Source: an uncultured SAR116 cluster alpha proteobacterium
GTDB lineage: Bacteria > Pseudomonadota > Alphaproteobacteria > Puniceispirillales > Puniceispirillaceae
Length of the DNA: 51,206 bases
Assembly (NCBI GenBank): GCA_902559985.1
Contig: CACEJY010000010.1
Coordinates: 1 to 51,206, forward strand
Reading direction: 5' to 3'
A model generated the notes under the pieces. It was not told the DNA's origin. It did no database searches and saw nothing but the letters and a program-made list of their open reading frames with translations. A program made the position numbers and the translations under genes. Below are positions 19,019-28,176 of this stretch, in pieces. The stretch's first letter is position 1. Every line of letters begins with the position of its first letter.

Positions 19019-20635
19019 ATGATGATGAGTGAGCTAACTGCACAGATGCAAGAGATTGCAACCGACGCTAAGGCTTGGCCCTTTGCCGAAGCCCGTGCCC
19101 TTGCCAGCCGCATGGAAAAGCTAGATGGGTCAAAGGAAGAGGTTTTGTTTGAAACAGGATATGGCCCATCTGGCCTGCCGCACATTGGAACCTTTGGCGA
19201 GGTAGTTCGGACCACTATGGTGCGTCATGCCTATGAGGCGCTGACCGGCCAAAAAACCCGGCTGGTATGCTTTTCTGATGACATGGATGGTTTTCGCAAG
19301 ATCCCGGACAATGTCCCGAATCATGAGATGTTGGCGGATTACCTTAATAAACCCTTGACGAGAGTGAAAGATCCTTTCGGAACGGCGCCATCATTTGGAG
19401 AACATAATAATTTGCGATTACAGGCCTTTCTGGACTCATTCGGTTTTGATTACGAATTTATGAGTTCGACGAATTGCTATCTTGAGGGAAAATTTGATGC
19501 GGCATTGCTGCGCGTTTTGGAACAATATGATACCATCATGAATATTATGCTTCCAACCTTGGGGCCTGAACGCCAAGCAACCTATAGTCCATTTTTTCCG
19601 ATTTGCCCGGACAGTGGCAAGGTGTTGCAGGCCAAGGTTGTTGATCGCAATATTACAGCTGGCACAATCACTTATATTGATCCTGATAGTGGCGCTAAAC
19701 GCGAAACAAAGGTGACTGGCGGCAGTTGTAAATTGCAATGGAAATGCGATTGGGCGATGCGTTGGTTTGCTCTTGGTGTTGATTATGAAATGAGCGGCAA
19801 GGATTTGATTGAATCCGTAATCCAGTCCAGCAAGATCACCCGCGCCCTTGGGGGTATGGCACCAGCTGGTATTTCCTACGAGCTGTTTTTGGATGAGAAT
19901 GGCGAGAAAATTTCAAAATCGAAAGGTAATGGCCTTTCGGTTGAAGATTGGCTGCGCTACGGCAGTCCGGAGTCATTATCGCTATTCATGTATGGCCAGC
20001 CAAAACGGGCTAAGCGGCTGTATTTTGATGTGATTCCTAAAACCGTTGATGAATATTATCAGCACCTTGGCAAACTGCCAAACCAAAGTGAGGCTGAAAT
20101 ATTCGAAAACCCATTGTGGCACATACATAGCGGTGTGCCTGATCAGGCCGGCTTGCCAGTTAGCTTTAACTTGTTATTGAACCTAGCTGCGGTCTGCCAT
20201 GCTGAAGACCCGCAAATTGTCTGGGCCTATGTTAATGAATACACCGGCGATATCAGCCCACAAACATATGGTGAACTGGACCGGATGATTGACTATGCAG
20301 TGAATTATTATCAGGACATGGTGCGGCCCAATAAAACATACCGGCTGGCAGAAGCAAATGAAGCTATTAATCTTGAAATCTTAAAAACAGCTCTTGCGGA
20401 CCTCCCTGATGATTGTGATGGCGAGGCTATTCAATCGGTTGTTTATGCGACTGGCAAGGCGGCCAATTATGAAAACCTGCGTGATTGGTTTAAGTGCCTG
20501 TACCAGGTGCTTCTGGGCCAGTCTGAAGGCCCTCGAATGGGATCATTTTTTGCTCTCTATGGCCGTAAAAAAAGCATTCAATTGATTGATGATGCGATTG
20601 CTGGCAAACTTGTCCAATTGGCGGGCCAGAAGTAA
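19019..20635 (+). CDS. lysK: Lysyl-tRNA synthetase, class I
   Basis: This enzyme charges tRNA-Lys but has the class I Rossmann fold, unrelated to the class II LysRS of most bacteria. The class I signatures are clear: GPSGLPHIGTFGE (HIGH-type) and EKISKSKGNG (KMSKS-type). The length of 538 residues is typical. Class I LysRS is known from archaea, spirochetes and many alphaproteobacteria, so it is a lineage marker here. Three consecutive ATGs (19019, 19022, 19025) could each be the start. Its stop overlaps the pyrD start (TAATG), which suggests translational coupling. Confidence 0.96.
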   Translation: MMMSELTAQMQEIATDAKAWPFAEARALASRMEKLDGSKEEVLFETGYGPSGLPHIGTFGEVVRTTMVRHAYEALTGQKTRLVCFSDDMDGFRKIPDNVPNHEMLADYLNKPLTRVKDPFGTAPSFGEHNNLRLQAFLDSFGFDYEFMSSTNCYLEGKFDAALLRVLEQYDTIMNIMLPTLGPERQATYSPFFPICPDSGKVLQAKVVDRNITAGTITYIDPDSGAKRETKVTGGSCKLQWKCDWAMRWFALGVDYEMSGKDLIESVIQSSKITRALGGMAPAGISYELFLDENGEKISKSKGNGLSVEDWLRYGSPESLSLFMYGQPKRAKRLYFDVIPKTVDEYYQHLGKLPNQSEAEIFENPLWHIHSGVPDQAGLPVSFNLLLNLAAVCHAEDPQIVWAYVNEYTGDISPQTYGELDRMIDYAVNYYQDMVRPNKTYRLAEANEAINLEILKTALADLPDDCDGEAIQSVVYATGKAANYENLRDWFKCLYQVLLGQSEGPRMGSFFALYGRKKSIQLIDDAIAGKLVQLAGQK

Positions 20636-21762
20636 TGTGGAATTTGCTGACTAAGGCGGCACGGCATTTACCAGCCGAAGCAGCGCACCGGGTTGCCGTT
20701 TCCGCTTTACATTATAATTTGGGACCGCGGCCAACTGAGCGCCAATCCAAGGCTGACCTAAGTGTTAGAGTTGCTGGGTTGGGATTTGCCAATCCGCTTG
20801 GTTTAGCTGCCGGTTTTGATAAGAACGCGACCTGTTTCAACGGTGCTATGGGTCTTGGATTTGCGCATGTTGAGGTCGGCACGATCACCCCCAAACCGCA
20901 GTCCGGAAACCCAAAACCACGCGTCTTTCGTTTGCCTGAAGAAAATGCGGTGATAAATCGTTATGGCTTTAACAGCCAGGGGATGCACGCAGTCGTTGAA
21001 AATCTGTGCGCGACAGCAAGCAAGCGGATAGGCATTCTAGGGGTAAATGTTGGGGCCAATAAAACTAGCAATGACCCTATTGATGATTATCGACAGGCGG
21101 TGGCAATGCTGGCGCCCTATGCTGATTATATCACGCTAAATATTTCATCGCCAAATACGCCGGGCTTGCGCAATTTGCAGACCAAACGGCATTTAGCTGA
21201 TTTGCTGATGGCGGGTTTTGCAGGATGCCGTGAAGCCGGATTCGAACCATCATGCGTATCAACTGAGTTGAGGAAGAAACCTATTTTTCTTAAAATTTCG
21301 CCTGAACTAAATCATGACGATTTAGCAGCCATTGTTGAAAGCTGTGTTGACGCAGGCGTTAGCGGTATCATTGCCACTAACACAACGATTAGTCGGCCGA
21401 TTGGGTTGAATGGGGTTTATGCTGGGGAGGCAGGCGGACTGTCTGGACTGCCATTATTTGACGCTTCCACCGGCATCCTTGCCGAGGTTGCGAGCCTAGG
21501 CCAAAACCGTCTCAGCCTGATTGGTGTGGGCGGTGTGAGTGCAGGCTGGCAAGCCTATGCAAAAATTTTGGTAGGGGCTGATTTGGTGCAGCTATACACT
21601 GGGCTTGCGCTTGAAGGTCCGTATTTACCGAACCGCATCCTGCATGAACTTTCTCATATGCTTGATGCTGATGGGGCCACAAGATTTGACCAGATAAAAG
21701 GACAAATCACCGATCCTATTGTAGCTATTAAACATGCGGTCGGTCTTTATGAGAGGCTCTGA
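20635..21762 (+). CDS. pyrD: Dihydroorotate dehydrogenase (quinone), class 2
   Basis: A membrane-associated FMN enzyme that oxidises dihydroorotate to orotate in pyrimidine synthesis and passes electrons to quinone. The class 2 marks are an N-terminal helical extension (MWNLLTKAARHLPAEAAH) and the catalytic serine in LNISSPNTPGLRNLQ. FMN-site motifs LGLAAGFDKNA, GVGGVSAG and LVQLYTGL are present. At 375 residues it is normal to slightly long. Its ATG shares one base with the lysK stop. Confidence 0.96.
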   Translation: MWNLLTKAARHLPAEAAHRVAVSALHYNLGPRPTERQSKADLSVRVAGLGFANPLGLAAGFDKNATCFNGAMGLGFAHVEVGTITPKPQSGNPKPRVFRLPEENAVINRYGFNSQGMHAVVENLCATASKRIGILGVNVGANKTSNDPIDDYRQAVAMLAPYADYITLNISSPNTPGLRNLQTKRHLADLLMAGFAGCREAGFEPSCVSTELRKKPIFLKISPELNHDDLAAIVESCVDAGVSGIIATNTTISRPIGLNGVYAGEAGGLSGLPLFDASTGILAEVASLGQNRLSLIGVGGVSAGWQAYAKILVGADLVQLYTGLALEGPYLPNRILHELSHMLDADGATRFDQIKGQITDPIVAIKHAVGLYERL

Positions 21763-21861
21763 AAGTAATAAACAGAATTTATTTTAGTGATGGGTTCCGA
21801 TCAGGTTTGCTAAAACATGGATGTGCCGACTTTGTTTGTTTAGAACTATTGGTGTGTATGC

Positions 21862-21876
21862 ATTGGTATTACCAAT
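21862..21876. promoter_or_regulatory. Perfect palindrome upstream of the rpmB promoter
   Basis: ATTGGTA, one base, TACCAAT: a perfect 7-1-7 inverted repeat ending about 20 bases before the rpmB -35 box. A second hairpin (AAGCTGG 21881-21887 with CCGGCTT 21892-21898, one G-U pair, TTTT loop) follows at once and overlaps the -35 box. Either could be an operator or the pyrD RNA end. Confidence 0.35.
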
Positions 21877-21896
21877 TTGAAAGCTGGTTTTCCGGC

Positions 21897-21925
21897 TTGA
21901 CCTTGAACCAACACTGGCCTATACC
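21897..21925 (+). promoter_or_regulatory. Sigma-70-type promoter of rpmB
   Basis: TTGACC at 21897-21902 and TATACC at 21920-21925 with an ideal 17-base spacer, about 58 bases upstream of the rpmB ATG. Confidence 0.6.
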
Positions 21926-21982
21926 CAATTCGCATACAACTAAATATGCCGATTTATGACCGTCCAACGTGGAGCTTTTTTC

Positions 21983-22270
21983 ATGGCAAAACGCTGTCAA
22001 ATTACTGGTAAGACTGTGATGTCTGGCAATAACGTCAGCCATGCGAACAACCGCACACGTCGTAGGTTTTTGCCAAACTTGCAATCCACGCGGATGCACA
22101 GCGAGGTTCTGAATCGTCAGATCAGTCTTCGTGTTTCAACAAGCGCAATGCGGACCATTGAAAAACATGGGGGTCTCGACGCTTATCTATTGCAGGCTCG
22201 TAATGCCGAATTAGCCGCTGAAGCTCGCGAGTTAAAGCGTGCAATTTCAACTGCAAAACTAGTCAAATAA
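21983..22270 (+). CDS. rpmB: 50S ribosomal protein L28
   Basis: A 95-residue large-subunit protein. The start MAKRCQITGKTVMSGNNVSHANN and the RRRFLPNLQS stretch are characteristic of L28, and the protein has the longer alphaproteobacterial C-terminus. Only the first of the zinc-ligand cysteines found in zinc-binding L28 forms is present, so this appears to be the zinc-free type. GGAG lies eight bases before the ATG. It is monocistronic, with its own promoter at 21897-21925. Confidence 0.96.
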   Translation: MAKRCQITGKTVMSGNNVSHANNRTRRRFLPNLQSTRMHSEVLNRQISLRVSTSAMRTIEKHGGLDAYLLQARNAELAAEARELKRAISTAKLVK

Positions 22271-22398
22271 AAGCACAATAATAATTTATAAAACCTAATG
22301 CCTAAATACCAGTATGTCTTTCATGCTTAAAGTCATGCGTGGCTTAAAACATTGGCGTGCAAAATAGTTGGATAGTTCAGGTTCTGTTTTGCTGGTGA

Positions 22399-24249
22399 TT
22401 AGCCGAGCCTCATACTGCGTTTAGCCGAGTCTTCGTCAAACAGATCTGTCAATTGCCCCACAACGGCACCGCCAAGCTGGTCGACATCGGTAATTGTTAC
22501 CGCCCTTCGGTAATAGCGTGTTACGTCATGACCAATGCCAATGGCGAGCAATTCAACAGGCGAGCGTCCCTCGATGTAGCCAATCACTTGACGAAGGTGC
22601 TTTTCAAGATAGCTGCCGCTGTTCACCGATAGGGTGGAGTCGTCAACTGGTGCGCCATCTGAGATGACAAGCATTATGCGGCGTTCTTCATGACGTGCCA
22701 AAAGTCTGTCATGCGCCCATAAAAGCGCTTCACCATCAATGTTTTCCTTTAAAATGCCCTCACGAAGCATTAGCCCCAGAGACTTGCGTGCGCGCCGCCA
22801 TGGTACATCAGCGGGCTTGTAAATTATGTGGCGCAGGTCATTTAACCGGCCTGGCATCGCTGGTTTTCCAGCCTGTTGCCATAGTTCGCGTGATTGTCCG
22901 CCTTTCCAAGCACGGGTAGTGAACCCCAGAATCTCGACCTTGACCCCGCAACGCTCAAGGGTACGAGCTAAAATATCAGCAGTTACAGCGGCAATGGTTA
23001 TGGGGCGCCCGCGCATTGAACCGGAATTATCGAGCAAAATGGTTACTACTGTATCGCGAAATTTTGTGTCTTGTTCCTGCTTATAGGATAGCGGGCTTAA
23101 TGGCTGTGTTACAACTCGGTGAAGTTTGGCGGCATCCAAAATCCCCTCCTCCAAATCAAAATCCCAAGATCGGTTCTGATGTGCCATTAATTTCCGCTGC
23201 AAACGATTTGCTAGCTTGCCAACAATGGAGGTTACATTTTCCATATGCCGGTCAAGCATTATCCGAAGCCGCTCAAGCTCTTGAGGCTCACATAAATCAG
23301 CAGCGTTGGTGATTTCGTCGAATTTTGTTTCAAAGACAATGTAACCATCTTTACTCGTGCCGCTCTGAAAATTATCGCCACTTAAATCTGCATTCGGCGA
23401 TTCGCCATCGCTGCTACCCTCATCGGTACCTTCGGAGTCCATCATTTCGTCACTTTCGGACGCTCCAGCGTCACCAGCATCATCCATTGCCTGACTGTCA
23501 TCACCCTCACTTTGATCTTCTCCGACCGCGGATTGTTCTCCATCCTGCTCGGACTGGCTATCACCGCCCTCTTCCTGATCATTTTCGTTGTCAGAGTCCT
23601 GGTCGTCTTCTAATGCCGAGTCGCCAAGATCCGACTCGAGGGCTCCAATTAGGCGGCGTGACAACTCAGCAAAGGCAGATTGATTGTCAAGCTGATCACT
23701 AAGCTCACAGATGAGTTCGCCAGCTCGACTCTTGACCCAAGGCCGCCATAAATCCATGACCATAGAGAGGTTTTTTGGAGGTGGTGATCCGGTTAATTCT
23801 TCACGCAGCATTAAACGCACAACCTCGGCAATACCAGCATCATCGGCACTACCTGGAGCGTCAATTTGTCGGTTTTCATAACGTTGGTTTAGCGCCGCAT
23901 CTAAATTAGCCCCAACTCCTTTCATGTGGCGTGCGCCAATCGCTTCAACACGTGCACGCTCGGCTGACTCAAAAATTGCTTTAGCACCATCAGGGCTGGG
24001 ACAATGTTTTTTATGGGTCAGGGCATTGTGATGTGCAAGCCACAGCGCTGCTCCATCCGCTGCTCCACGCAAGCTGGCCTTTTGCGCTGCGGTTGCAGTC
24101 GGTGGCAGTGCAGGCAAACGTACGTCATCATTGCCAACATGCGTGTCGGTGCCAGCATAAGTAACCTGATGATCTTTTCCGCCTGCAAGCGCACGCATGG
24201 CGGCTGCATTCGATCTAAGAAATTGTGCATCCTTATCAAATGGAGACAT
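22399..24249 (-). CDS. cobT: Cobaltochelatase subunit CobT
   Basis: This is a subunit of the aerobic cobaltochelatase CobNST, which inserts cobalt into hydrogenobyrinic diamide; CobT works with CobS as a chaperone-like complex on CobN. The 616-residue protein has an N-terminal helical region, a very acidic Asp/Glu/Ser-rich linker (about residues 207-285), and a C-terminal von Willebrand A domain. The VWA metal site reads [10 protein letters not shown] (DNSGS at 407-411). AGGA precedes the ATG. It follows cobS after 74 bases. No cobN or other cobalamin gene is in the window. Confidence 0.93.
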   Translation of the reverse strand: MSPFDKDAQFLRSNAAAMRALAGGKDHQVTYAGTDTHVGNDDVRLPALPPTATAAQKASLRGAADGAALWLAHHNALTHKKHCPSPDGAKAIFESAERARVEAIGARHMKGVGANLDAALNQRYENRQIDAPGSADDAGIAEVVRLMLREELTGSPPPKNLSMVMDLWRPWVKSRAGELICELSDQLDNQSAFAELSRRLIGALESDLGDSALEDDQDSDNENDQEEGGDSQSEQDGEQSAVGEDQSEGDDSQAMDDAGDAGASESDEMMDSEGTDEGSSDGESPNADLSGDNFQSGTSKDGYIVFETKFDEITNAADLCEPQELERLRIMLDRHMENVTSIVGKLANRLQRKLMAHQNRSWDFDLEEGILDAAKLHRVVTQPLSPLSYKQEQDTKFRDTVVTILLDNSGSMRGRPITIAAVTADILARTLERCGVKVEILGFTTRAWKGGQSRELWQQAGKPAMPGRLNDLRHIIYKPADVPWRRARKSLGLMLREGILKENIDGEALLWAHDRLLARHEERRIMLVISDGAPVDDSTLSVNSGSYLEKHLRQVIGYIEGRSPVELLAIGIGHDVTRYYRRAVTITDVDQLGGAVVGQLTDLFDEDSAKRSMRLG

Positions 24250-24323
24250 TTGCTGGTCCTGCTGTTTTTGTGGCGCAAAGGTTTTAATTGGATATGGAGC
24301 TGATTTTCAAACCGTCCCCAGAC

Positions 24324-25331
24324 TTAGCTGGCATTTGCTTGACTAATTGGTGCTTCCGGTAGATCAATCCCAAAGCAACGTTGATAGTATTCTGCTACTG
24401 TGGGCCTCTCAATTTCGTCACACTTATTCAAAAAGCTTAACCGGAACGCCAAAGTCATATCACCAAAAATACTGGTATTCTCTGCCCATGTAATTACGGT
24501 ACGGGGGGACATCACCGTAGATAAATCACCTGACATAAAGCCTTTTCGGGTCAAATCTGCCATCCGGACCATTGCTGCAACCTTTTTACTGCCATTCTTG
24601 TCGGCAAATTGTGGTAATTTCGCGGTGACAATATTCACTTCGTCTTCATGAGAGAGGTAATTCAGTGTTGATACAATTGACCATCGATCCATCTGCCCTT
24701 GATTGATTTGCTGTGTACCATGATAAAGACCGGTTGTATCCCCGAGGCCAACAGTATTTGCTGTGGCAAAAAGTCGAAAATTTGGGTTTGGGTGTATCAC
24801 CTTGTTGCTATCTAACAATGTTAGTTTGCCATCAACCTCAAGAACACGCTGGATTACAAACATCACATCGGCTCGCCCAGCATCATATTCATCAAAAACG
24901 AGTGCAACTGAGTTTTGCAATGCCCATGGCAGGATGCCTTCACGGAATTCAGTAACCTGTTTGCCATCGCGAAGCACGATGGCATCTTTGCCGATCAGGT
25001 CAATGCGACTAATGTGACTGTCCAGATTGACCCGGATACATGGCCAGTTTAACCGAGCTGCCACCTGTTCAATGTGGGTGGATTTTCCGGTGCCGTGATA
25101 CCCTTGGATCATAACCCGGCGGTTGTGTCCAAACCCAGCTAGGATTGCTATGGTAGTGTCAGTGTCAAACTGATAGTTGGGGTCAAGTGCCGGCACATAA
25201 TCAGACCCTTTGCTAAAAGCAGGCACAGCCATATCAAAATCGATGCCAAAGACTTCTCTGGCGTTGATAGTAACATCGGGCGCTGAGAGAGAATGGGCAG
25301 AGGTTGGCGCAAATTTTGCGTTATCAGACAT
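24324..25331 (-). CDS. cobS: Cobaltochelatase subunit CobS (AAA+ ATPase)
   Basis: A 335-residue MoxR-type AAA+ ATPase that powers cobalt insertion together with CobT and CobN. Walker A is GYHGTGKST (77-85) and Walker B is in [11 protein letters not shown]. The sensor region [20 protein letters not shown] and the arginine-containing MDRWSIV stretch follow. GGAG lies about ten bases before the ATG. The gene lies between the J-protein gene and cobT in one minus-strand operon. Confidence 0.95.
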   Translation of the reverse strand: MSDNAKFAPTSAHSLSAPDVTINAREVFGIDFDMAVPAFSKGSDYVPALDPNYQFDTDTTIAILAGFGHNRRVMIQGYHGTGKSTHIEQVAARLNWPCIRVNLDSHISRIDLIGKDAIVLRDGKQVTEFREGILPWALQNSVALVFDEYDAGRADVMFVIQRVLEVDGKLTLLDSNKVIHPNPNFRLFATANTVGLGDTTGLYHGTQQINQGQMDRWSIVSTLNYLSHEDEVNIVTAKLPQFADKNGSKKVAAMVRMADLTRKGFMSGDLSTVMSPRTVITWAENTSIFGDMTLAFRLSFLNKCDEIERPTVAEYYQRCFGIDLPEAPISQANAS

Positions 25332-25366
25332 AACAGTTAGAACTCCACAATAAGCAAATTAAAGGT

Positions 25367-25954
25367 CTATTTGGCGACAGGATGGTCACCCTTGGAAAGG
25401 CTCTTTCGGATCAGTGCGTAGGCAAGGTTAATATCTTTTAGTCGTTCTTCGGCATATGCATCACCCCTATTTTTATCAGGGTGATTTTCTTTTACCAGTT
25501 GCTTGTATTGTTTTTTTACAATATCAAAGTCATCAACAGGTGCCAAGTTTAAGGTTCCCCAGGCCTTTCGTTCTTCTGTTGTTAACTTGTGGCCCGACCT
25601 TGTTTCATTGCGCTGCTCGAAATCAAACAGCCCTAAGGGGTCTTCAAAATAATCCTCGCTTGGTTGACCGGTTGCAAATTTCCAGCTTGGACGCTCCCAT
25701 GTTGTGGCACGACGAATTTCAGCCTCTAGCGCCGCGCCTTGCAGCCCATCGTAATAATTCCAGGATTTGTTATAGGCCCGCACATGATCGAGGCAAAACC
25801 ATATGTAATCCCGCAACGCATCGCGTGATTTTGGCGCTGGATAAAGGCCTTCACCATTACAGCCTTTGGCCGCACAGCGGCGTGGATGCTCGTCATTTTG
25901 ACGTTTGTCGATGTTAAAGTCTGGTACGGAGGCGCGTCTCACACTATGATCCAT
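25367..25954 (-). CDS. J-domain (DnaJ-like) protein with N-terminal Cys motif
   Basis: A 195-residue co-chaperone with a C-terminal J domain (about residues 130-190), including the HPD tripeptide at 158-160 (KENHPDKN) needed to stimulate a DnaK-type Hsp70. The N-terminal part is not a classical DnaJ domain. It carries RCAAKGCNGEG and a later FCLDH, so Cys27, Cys32, Cys54 and His57 could form a metal site; this is inference. It is the first gene of the J-protein / cobS / cobT run and diverges from bolA with 50 bases between the starts. Confidence 0.88.
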   Translation of the reverse strand: MDHSVRRASVPDFNIDKRQNDEHPRRCAAKGCNGEGLYPAPKSRDALRDYIWFCLDHVRAYNKSWNYYDGLQGAALEAEIRRATTWERPSWKFATGQPSEDYFEDPLGLFDFEQRNETRSGHKLTTEERKAWGTLNLAPVDDFDIVKKQYKQLVKENHPDKNRGDAYAEERLKDINLAYALIRKSLSKGDHPVAK

Positions 25955-26004
25955 TTTATTTTGTGCCTGCTGTAGGCAGATAACCCCCTTAATGGAGATA
26001 GCAT

Positions 26005-26262
26005 ATGGTAACGGCAGATACTATAGCGCAAAAGCTGACTGAGGAATTAATTCCAAATGAAATTGATGTTAAGGATGTCAGTCACAAACATGCTGGGCAT
26101 GCTGGGTGGCGTGAAGGGGGAGGCACACATTTTGAGGTCACCATCAAAGCGGCAGTGTTTGCAAATAAATCCCGATTGCAGCGGCATCGAATTGTGAATG
26201 AGATTTTGGCTGATGATTTAGCCAAGAGCATCCATGCGTTGGAACTTCACCTTTCAGCATAA
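26005..26262 (+). CDS. BolA family protein
   Basis: An 85-residue BolA-type protein. These small proteins partner with monothiol glutaredoxins in iron-sulfur handling. The conserved HAGHAGWREGGGTHFEV stretch and the RHRIVNEIL helix are present. Family members usually read GETH where this one reads GGTH. GGAG lies eight bases before the ATG. It diverges from the J-protein gene and converges with the DUF2889 gene, with 11 bases between the stops. Confidence 0.92.
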   Translation: MVTADTIAQKLTEELIPNEIDVKDVSHKHAGHAGWREGGGTHFEVTIKAAVFANKSRLQRHRIVNEILADDLAKSIHALELHLSA

Positions 26263-26273
26263 GCCTGCTGAGG

Positions 26274-26870
26274 TTAACCCAAATCATCAGCATAACCAAC
26301 ACAGCTGTTGCGAAGATGGCTTCGCTCACTTTGTTTATCGGCATCGCTAAAATGTGTCTTTTGACGGCGTTCGCGCGCTTCATGGCCATATAGCGTTTGA
26401 TAAGCAGTAGTCGCAACTGGTCCCAGCAACTCTGTGATATGTGTGCAGCCATGACGCCCACCTATCGCGGCTTGGACCTTTCGGCGCCAGCCGGGCCCAA
26501 TTTTTAGCCCCACCAGTTTTGTAAACACGTCATTTGCTTTTGGGCATACGACATAGGGGCCAGTAACCGTAATAGCCTCTGCAGCAGTGATCATCCGCTC
26601 TTTTGTAATGGTAATGCGAACAATCATGTGATGAACAGGAAGGTCAGGTGTTACCTCACCCCTGAAATCGCTCGGAAATGAATAGGTTTTATGATCGGTT
26701 AGTTCTGCCTCGATATCAAAGAGTCCGTCAATGCGCACATAGCCGTTTGATGTGATTTGACGTTTATGGGCCAGTTCACGTTCAACTGCGGGTGGGCTTA
26801 ATTCAGTTGAATGATTGATCCCATATGGCGTGGTGATTGTTGAATTTTTGTGTGGGTTGCCACTGCTCAT
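26274..26870 (-). CDS. DUF2889 family protein
   Basis: A 198-residue conserved protein of unknown function. It shows the DUF2889 pattern: an early KRQITSNGYVRIDGLFDIEAEL stretch (a polar segment, then the R-x-D-G-L-x-D-I-E core), then LTDHKTYSF. A central ITITKERMI strand follows, and a Cys-containing C-terminal part includes GRHGCTHITELL. No signal peptide or membrane helix is seen. It follows the CNNM/CorC-type gene by 46 bases on the same strand. Confidence 0.78.
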   Translation of the reverse strand: MSSGNPHKNSTITTPYGINHSTELSPPAVERELAHKRQITSNGYVRIDGLFDIEAELTDHKTYSFPSDFRGEVTPDLPVHHMIVRITITKERMITAAEAITVTGPYVVCPKANDVFTKLVGLKIGPGWRRKVQAAIGGRHGCTHITELLGPVATTAYQTLYGHEARERRQKTHFSDADKQSERSHLRNSCVGYADDLG

Positions 26871-26916
26871 TATTTTAATCTTTCTGTGTGGTTCGCCTGA
26901 TATTTTACTTGGTGTC

Positions 26917-28176
26917 TCAGTTGGCCCAGAGCCGCAAGCTAGTTAGCCGGTTACCTTCGCGTTTAACAATACGAAAGCGGATATCATGGAATCTAAATTC
27001 TTGACCCGGGCTTGGGATAGTGCGGCTCTCAAATAATACTAATCCCGCTAATGTTGATGCATCTTCATCAGGCAGGTGCCAGCCAAGTGCCCGGTTTAGA
27101 TCGCGAATTGTCACACTGCCATCAACAAGCCACGAACCATCTGCTTGCGCACTCAGGCCAGCAAGGCCGATGTCATGTTCATCATCAATGTCACCAACAA
27201 TTTCCTCAAGAATGTCTTCTAAAGTCACAATGCCACGAAAATCACCATATTCATCGACGACTACGGCAAAATGCTCACGCCGTGCTCGAAACGCCTGTAA
27301 TTGATCGAATAGCAGTGTAGTTTCGGGTATGAAATAGGCATCACTGGCAATATTCTGCACTGATTTTGGCAGAAGTAGAATTTTTCCATTTTTGTCAACC
27401 TCTCCAAGGGCACGAAGCAAATCTTTGACATGGAGGACACCGATAATATTATCAGGCTTGCCGGAAAAAACTGGATGGCGTGTATGTGGTGAACCAAGCA
27501 CATTTCGCAGAATATTATCAACATGATCATCAGCGTTGACCATGCTGACAGCGCCGCGATGCGTCATGATTTGTTCAACTGACAGTTCATTCAAATCCAA
27601 AATAGAAGACAGCATTGCCTTGCGTTCACGATCATCTGCATTGCCATCATCGCCTTGAAGCTCAATTAGGCCACGCAATTCTTCTTCTCGGTCAGACTCG
27701 GCGATTGGGTTTGGCCGGATCATCTGGCTGGCAAGAAGCCTCAGACCAACTGATAGTGGGCTTAATAAGCGCACCACCCATTTTAAAGCAGGGGCAATGC
27801 GCAACGCATAGCGATCGGCATAGGCAAATGCATAGGTTTTTGGCATGACTTCCGCAAACACAACTAACAACACTGTCATTGCAATCGTTGCCCATACCAA
27901 CCCACCCTCGCCAAACAAGGAAATGGCAACACTGGTTGCTAATGCTGAGCCGAGAACGTTCACCGCATTGTTGCCAATTAGAATGGATCCAATCAGCCCT
28001 TCTCGATCAGCGCGCAACGCTTCAACAATTAGGGCGCGTTTATTACCCTTGCTGGCAAGTTGACGCATACGTGCGTCAGACGCGGCTGTCAGCGCTGTCT
28101 CGGCACTTGAAAAAAACGCTGAGGCCAATATCAGGATAAGGATGATAGATGCCAGAATCCACAAGCTAGACAACAT
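26917..28176 (-). CDS. CNNM/CorC-HlyC family membrane protein with CBS pair
   Basis: A 419-residue inner-membrane protein, often annotated as hemolysin-like or as a magnesium/cobalt efflux protein. The N-terminal DUF21/CNNM domain has about four hydrophobic segments (first 150 residues, starting MLSSLWILASIILILIL). Two CBS domains follow (VEQIMTHRGAV and HFAVVVDEYGDFRGIVTLEDILEEIVGDI), then a C-terminal CorC_HlyC domain. I place the start at ATG 28176, with GAGGG seven bases upstream. It overlaps the end of aroB by 11 bases in another frame, so the two are probably translationally coupled. The transported ion is not determined. Confidence 0.9.
   Translation of the reverse strand: MLSSLWILASIILILILASAFFSSAETALTAASDARMRQLASKGNKRALIVEALRADREGLIGSILIGNNAVNVLGSALATSVAISLFGEGGLVWATIAMTVLLVVFAEVMPKTYAFAYADRYALRIAPALKWVVRLLSPLSVGLRLLASQMIRPNPIAESDREEELRGLIELQGDDGNADDRERKAMLSSILDLNELSVEQIMTHRGAVSMVNADDHVDNILRNVLGSPHTRHPVFSGKPDNIIGVLHVKDLLRALGEVDKNGKILLLPKSVQNIASDAYFIPETTLLFDQLQAFRARREHFAVVVDEYGDFRGIVTLEDILEEIVGDIDDEHDIGLAGLSAQADGSWLVDGSVTIRDLNRALGWHLPDEDASTLAGLVLFESRTIPSPGQEFRFHDIRFRIVKREGNRLTSLRLWAN

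Noticed and set aside
21238-21248. GGATTCGAACC, resembling the T-arm of a minus-strand tRNA
   Set aside because: It lies inside the intact pyrD coding sequence and no acceptor or anticodon arm can be assembled around it.
23395-23635. Low-complexity minus-strand stretch that looks like a repeat
   Set aside because: It encodes the acidic linker normal for CobT and is not a DNA repeat with regular units.
26090-26110. Direct repeat CATGCTGGG in bolA
   Set aside because: It encodes the conserved His-Ala-Gly repeat of BolA proteins.
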